Positions 59,949-64,000 of a stretch of DNA of 64,000 nt are shown here, one piece after another. The translations under genes and the position numbers were made by a program. The notes beneath the pieces were generated by a model, which did no database searches, had not been told where the DNA came from, and saw nothing but the letters and a program-made list of their open reading frames with translations. The number at the start of each line of letters is the position of its first letter. Position 1 is the first letter of the stretch. This DNA comes from Clitoria ternatea (lineage: Eukaryota; Streptophyta; Magnoliopsida; Fabales; Fabaceae). The DNA lies in the NCBI GenBank assembly GCA_037962975.1, contig CM075669.1:105540501-105604500 (forward strand), read 5' to 3'.

Positions 59949-62900
59949 TATAACACCCCTGATTTTCTGTACTTGAATCCCGATGTGATCGTCATAATTA
60001 ATAAAAATGCGAATACATTTTTCACGTTTGAAAACATTTCCAAGACGCCACCATGATCACATCAAGACCCAAATCACAGAAAACCAAAGAGTGAGATTAT
60101 ATAACCTAAAGCTGGATCGATAGATAAATTGCCCATAACGGTATACGAAAATAATAGAGTTCACAGCGGAAGAATGTGTATACCGGGCACATGCCTAGTC
60201 CCATATATGACGATATGAGAAAAGGCTTGGCAAAGCATGCAATGGCATATCATAAGCCTAATAGACAACCATCATCATTTTACATGATTACATAAGCATA
60301 CAATGCCTAAGATATAACTAATATTATATATATTCGGGAATATACTCCCGACTATCTCAATCATCAATGAACATCATTCAATTTTAATCCTTCTAGTACA
60401 CATCAAATCATCTCTTACATTCTACATATATATATTCATCATCCATCAATTTAAAGGATTATCTTATACATACTCAAAATCTCTATATCATCTATATCAT
60501 CATATACAATTTATTCATTACACAAGAATCCATAAATGATGCCGGCCAAGGCACTTCCTCTACCGCTATTTACCTTCACCCAAGCTTTAATTAAAATCCG
60601 AACTCATCCCATGGCAACCTGCATCACAATGCTAAAAAGGAGACCACATGGGAGAGTGAGTTATACATTCAAAATGATGAATAATATATATATTGTGATC
60701 ATGTGTATATGCATACCAACATCATGTGTGCTTTGCTATAAAATCATAAGATTATCATTCATTTATCATGTCATTATTATAATAGGCATACAAGCCTCAT
60801 GAACCGCAATTCATATCATAAACAAGCACAACATATACACAATCATATACACCATCACTTTGCCACTTATCAATAAGGGCATTCATAATAATCATCATCA
60901 TTGGTCATAAACAGTCACGCCCTTCATTACATTGGGCCATAACATACATATCGTCATATTCACATCATTTCATTTATTCATATCTTTTCTTACTTTTATG
61001 TGGTCTTTTGGTATATTAATTTTCTCATCTCATCAACACCATACCACCATCTCAATCATCATCAATCATCATCATATTCTGGCATATCTCTATGCTATAT
61101 GCAAATGCTCTTATGGCTAATGCATATGCACAATGGAATAATCAACAACAAATGCGGATCCGACTGTGGGAATAAACACCAGGTTGTGGGTCGAGCATAG
61201 GTATGCTACTATGCCCCTACTGTAGTAGAAAAATGTGTACACATATCTAAAAGCATGCATGCATCTCAACATCATCTTTTACTGGTACCAAACCGCTATC
61301 GCCCATCTGTAGCACTAGTCACCCCGTGACTTACGGATCAACAACATGGCCTCACTTGCCAAAAGTGCTACGGGCCCCTCCCGAACACACATCGAGAGAG
61401 CCGTGCCCCGTCGGACACCGAGGTAACTCGCTCACCATAGAGCCGCCCGCCCACTGGGCCCTCCACATAGGGTGCCTCATCACCGAACTATGGACAGCTT
61501 CGTGACTCACACACCGAGCCACAGGGCAAAACAACAATACGCTCATGCACTGAGCCGCCCTCCCCTGGGCCCGCCTAGTGGAACCCCCTAATATTCCACA
61601 TAGACAGCGATCGATATGCCATGGATACAATGCAATGCAAATCAAATGCATCTCTCCCGCTATGCATCCTAAATGCCACTCATCAAACATCATCATCATA
61701 ATCACCAACACCACCATACACCTTAGTGGATTTCAACATTGTTGGTTTCTTAGTCATTGTTTTCAAGTTTTAATCTGGCATTTTCAATAATCATATAATT
61801 ATGTACTAGCCTTTCAAGGCACATCATTCATATAATTGGCATTCAATGGCCACAACATCATTCATAACAATCCATACATGGATATCAAAGGGCATAGCAA
61901 TCACTAGAATATTATTCTACACTTGGAATTATCCAAGACATATTCATCATTCACATATATGGCCATCACACATATGTCCATCATAATCATATTCTTGACC
62001 TTACATCTCAACACAACACGTTTTTATATTTCACATCATATAGTGAATTCAATATCCATATTCAACCACAATGGTTTTGTCACAGAATCATTAATAATAA
62101 CGATCATCCCTTATTTAAGGAAATGATCCACAACTTCATTCATTATTACCCATTATGATTGTCATCTCAATATCTTATTCGTTATCCATTACCACCACAT
62201 TATGTCGTAGGCATATATATATCTTTATACATTCCCTCAAGTATCAAATAATATAAGGGAAAAGGCCTAAAGCCATCAGGACCGAGAAAAGAAAGGTCAT
62301 TACAATCAGAACTGAGAGAAAAGAAGGGAAAATTCCATCAGGGGGGTAACTCGCTCAAGCGAGACCCACATTCGCTTGAGCGAGACAGCCCATCTCGCTT
62401 GAGTGCCCCAGCTCGCTCGAGCGAAATCACGCCAGTAACTAATTTCCATGTTGCTCGCTTGAGCGAGACACCACACACCCGGCCACTCGCTCGGGCGAAA
62501 TTACTCCAGTAGCCATTTCCACACTCGCTCGCTTGAGCGAGGCATCCACTCGCTTAAGCGGAATCCGACCAGAGGTCGTTTCTCCTAACACTCGGTTTTG
62601 CACTCGGAAAATTATTCCAGAACCGATTGCTCTCATTCGATCCCTCACTCGGCAATTTACATTAAAACCGACTTATCACTCGATCGATCATTCACTCGGT
62701 AATTCACCCTCACACTGACTCATCTTGCTTGGTTTTCTACTCAGCAAAATCAATCAAAGCCGACTCGTCTCTCACTTGGCCTTTCACTCGGCAATTTATT
62801 CCAAATCCGAGTCATCTCTCAATCAGTCTTTCACTCGGTTATTTAATTCCGAATCCAAGTCATCTCTCGCTCGGTGTTTCGCTCGGCAATTACTCTACAA

Positions 62901-63165
62901 CAGACTTATCACTCGATCGGTCCTCACTCGGTTAAATCATTCCAGACCGACCCCACACTCGCTCGGTTATCCACTCGGTAAACTTATTACAAAGCCGACT
63001 CCCTTTCTTTTTCACACGAGTGAAGTTATTCCAGAATACTTCTGGACAAATACACCATGTATCCCCAATCGGTGCCATCCCCACTCGGAATTACACACAC
63101 AGAGGGACTCCACTCGAAACGAATTACTTTGAACTCGGGAATTTCCACTCGAAACACCACTACCC
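59949..63165 (-). repeat. Element B right LTR (5' LTR), truncated
   Basis: It matches the left LTR 38545-41758 almost throughout, then stops in the middle of the CTCGG array at ACACCACTACCC. The remaining 2.3 kb of the LTR is missing from the window. Confidence 0.88.
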
Positions 63166-64000
63166 ACTCAGCCGTTGTCCCCCACTTCACTCTGAATGGA
63201 AGCCTGAGCTGGCCTTCCACTCAAACAAGCCTATAAATAGGCAGGGGTTGAAGCACCAAGGGCATTCACGCATTGAAGAGGAAAAACTCTGCCTAAGCTT
63301 CGTCTCTCTCACTTCTCCCCCACCCTCACCCCCTTCCTTAAACTCATACCAACAGTCCCTCAAACTCTCTCTCCTCTAATACCGTCCTCCCTCCCACTCA
63401 ACAGCACCTCACCTAGCACTTTCCTACTCCCTCTAATTCCCCTTTCCCTCTCGGATCAGCTTTCCTGCTCCATCATCACTCGGTTTTGCTCAATTTTCAC
63501 CCGGTATTCCTCTTATCACTCTGATTTTACTATTTTTGCTCAGTGTTCCTCATTTTTTATTCGGATCTTTCGTTGTTCCACTCGGATTTGACTATTTTTG
63601 CTCGGTTTTCCCTATTTTCACTCGGATTTTCATTTTTCCACTCGGATCTTTCCAGTTTCACTCGGCTTTCCCTGTTTTCACTCGGATTTTCATAGTTTCA
63701 CTCGGTTTTCTTATTTTTCACTCGATTTTCTTATTTTTCACTCATTTTTTCCATTTTTTGCACTCGGTTTTCTCTTCTCCCACTCAGTTTTCACTCATTT
63801 TTTTCTTTTCTTCCCTTTTCCGAACTTACTGTCTCCTTTTCTCTCATGTAGCTTTTGCTACCTTTCTTTTTTTGCTTTGTACTAAAAATATAATAAAGGA
63901 AATAAATGTTTCCTATGTTTTCTTTCTAATTTAAATAAAAATCAAAATAAATCATTCTTAGTCAGTGTCGTACGGAAAATACTTCCGTCTACACCACCTT
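63166..64000 (+). mobile_element. Fragment of a D-family LTR fused to the B LTR
   Basis: From CAGCCGTTGTCCCCCAC onward the sequence is the reverse complement of LTR D from about 14575 down to about 13580. It includes CTATAAATAG (63231-63240), CACTCGG(A/T)TTT copies (63475-63790) and GTGTCGTACGGA near the window end. It does not start at an LTR terminus, so it is joined by recombination rather than insertion. It continues beyond the window. Confidence 0.85.
63475..63795. repeat. CACTCGG array in the D-family fragment
   Basis: About 15 copies of (C/G)ACTCGG(T/A)TTT occur at 17-25 bp steps in T-rich sequence, downstream of the TATA box at 63231. It is the counterpart of 13795-14055 in D. The long ORFs at 63536-63934 are products of this low-complexity repeat. 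Confidence 0.88.

Larger units (their letters stand above)
38545..63165 (-). mobile_element. Element B: LARD-like element with ~5.5 kb LTRs, interrupted by element A
   Basis: The left LTR is 38545-44093, the internal region is 44094-46289 plus 59716-59948, and the right LTR starts at 59949 and is cut at about 63165. On the minus strand a tRNA-Met primer site (59934-59945) and a polypurine tract (complement of CTACCCCACCT, 44098-44108) flank the internal region. That region is only about 2.4 kb and shows no gag or pol motif. Giant LTRs with a short non-coding interior are the definition of a LARD (large retrotransposon derivative). It would depend on another element's proteins, probably a Gypsy one (inferred from the primer site and LTR similarity). 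Confidence 0.85.

Noticed and set aside
63536..63934. Two ORFs (132 and 95 codons) with many Phe and Ser
   Set aside because: They are two frames of the T-rich CACTCGGATTTT repeat in the D-family LTR fragment, the counterpart of non-coding sequence in D.

Overview
The window is a block of nested LTR retrotransposons from a plant genome, with no conventional host gene that I can recognise. The LTR types (Athila/Calypso-like Gypsy, chromodomain Tekay-like Gypsy, Tat/Ogre-like LTRs), the TAATCGATTAC-type repeats and the 5S-like TRIM remnant suggest a legume, probably a phaseoloid one, and gene-poor (pericentromeric-type) DNA. This assignment comes from recognised families, not from a search.

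Layout. (1) 1-3234: an intact gag-like ORF of the 'putative plant transposon protein' type (190-1296), followed by a polypurine tract and a 1.4 kb LTR carrying about 16 copies of TAATCGATTA. (2) 3437-9385: an old non-autonomous element H, with diverged LTRs and a broken gag-like gene. (3) 9386-10450: host or unclassified DNA with a 30-bp tandem repeat. (4) 10451-37379: a complete Athila-like element E (target duplication GGGTG, tRNA-Asp-type primer site, broken gag/pol). It contains three later insertions: solo LTR D in gag (12748-16034, duplication AATGT), full-length Tekay-like element F on the minus strand (21573-32842, duplication TGCCT, two 3160-bp LTRs), and solo LTR G in the 3' LTR (35289-36053, duplication CTAGG). 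(5) 37380-38544: flank with a 120-bp antisense 5S rRNA-like segment, probably a Cassandra TRIM remnant. (6) 38545-63165: a minus-strand element B with LTRs of about 5.5 kb and no coding capacity (LARD-like). Its internal region is interrupted by A, a second member of the same family in the opposite orientation (46290-59715, duplication CATAC). A in turn contains solo LTR C (48826-51745, duplication ATTTT). (7) 63166-64000: a piece of a D-family LTR fused into the right LTR of B.

The most unusual signal is not a gene. LTRs and internal non-coding regions of several unrelated families carry dense arrays of short palindromes: CGCTYRAGCG in A/B, C, E and F; AATCGATT in the LTR at 1801 and in G; and the related CACTCGGA / TCCGAGTG pair in A/B, C, D and F. 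Flanking bases often change together so that the palindrome is kept (TAATCGATTA versus GAATCGATTC; CACGCT..AGCGTG versus CTCGCT..AGCGAG versus TTCGCT..AGCGAA). This looks like a motif system shared across element families. Its function is unknown to me.

All boundaries were read by eye from terminal dinucleotides, target duplications, primer sites and polypurine tracts. Difference counts are hand counts.
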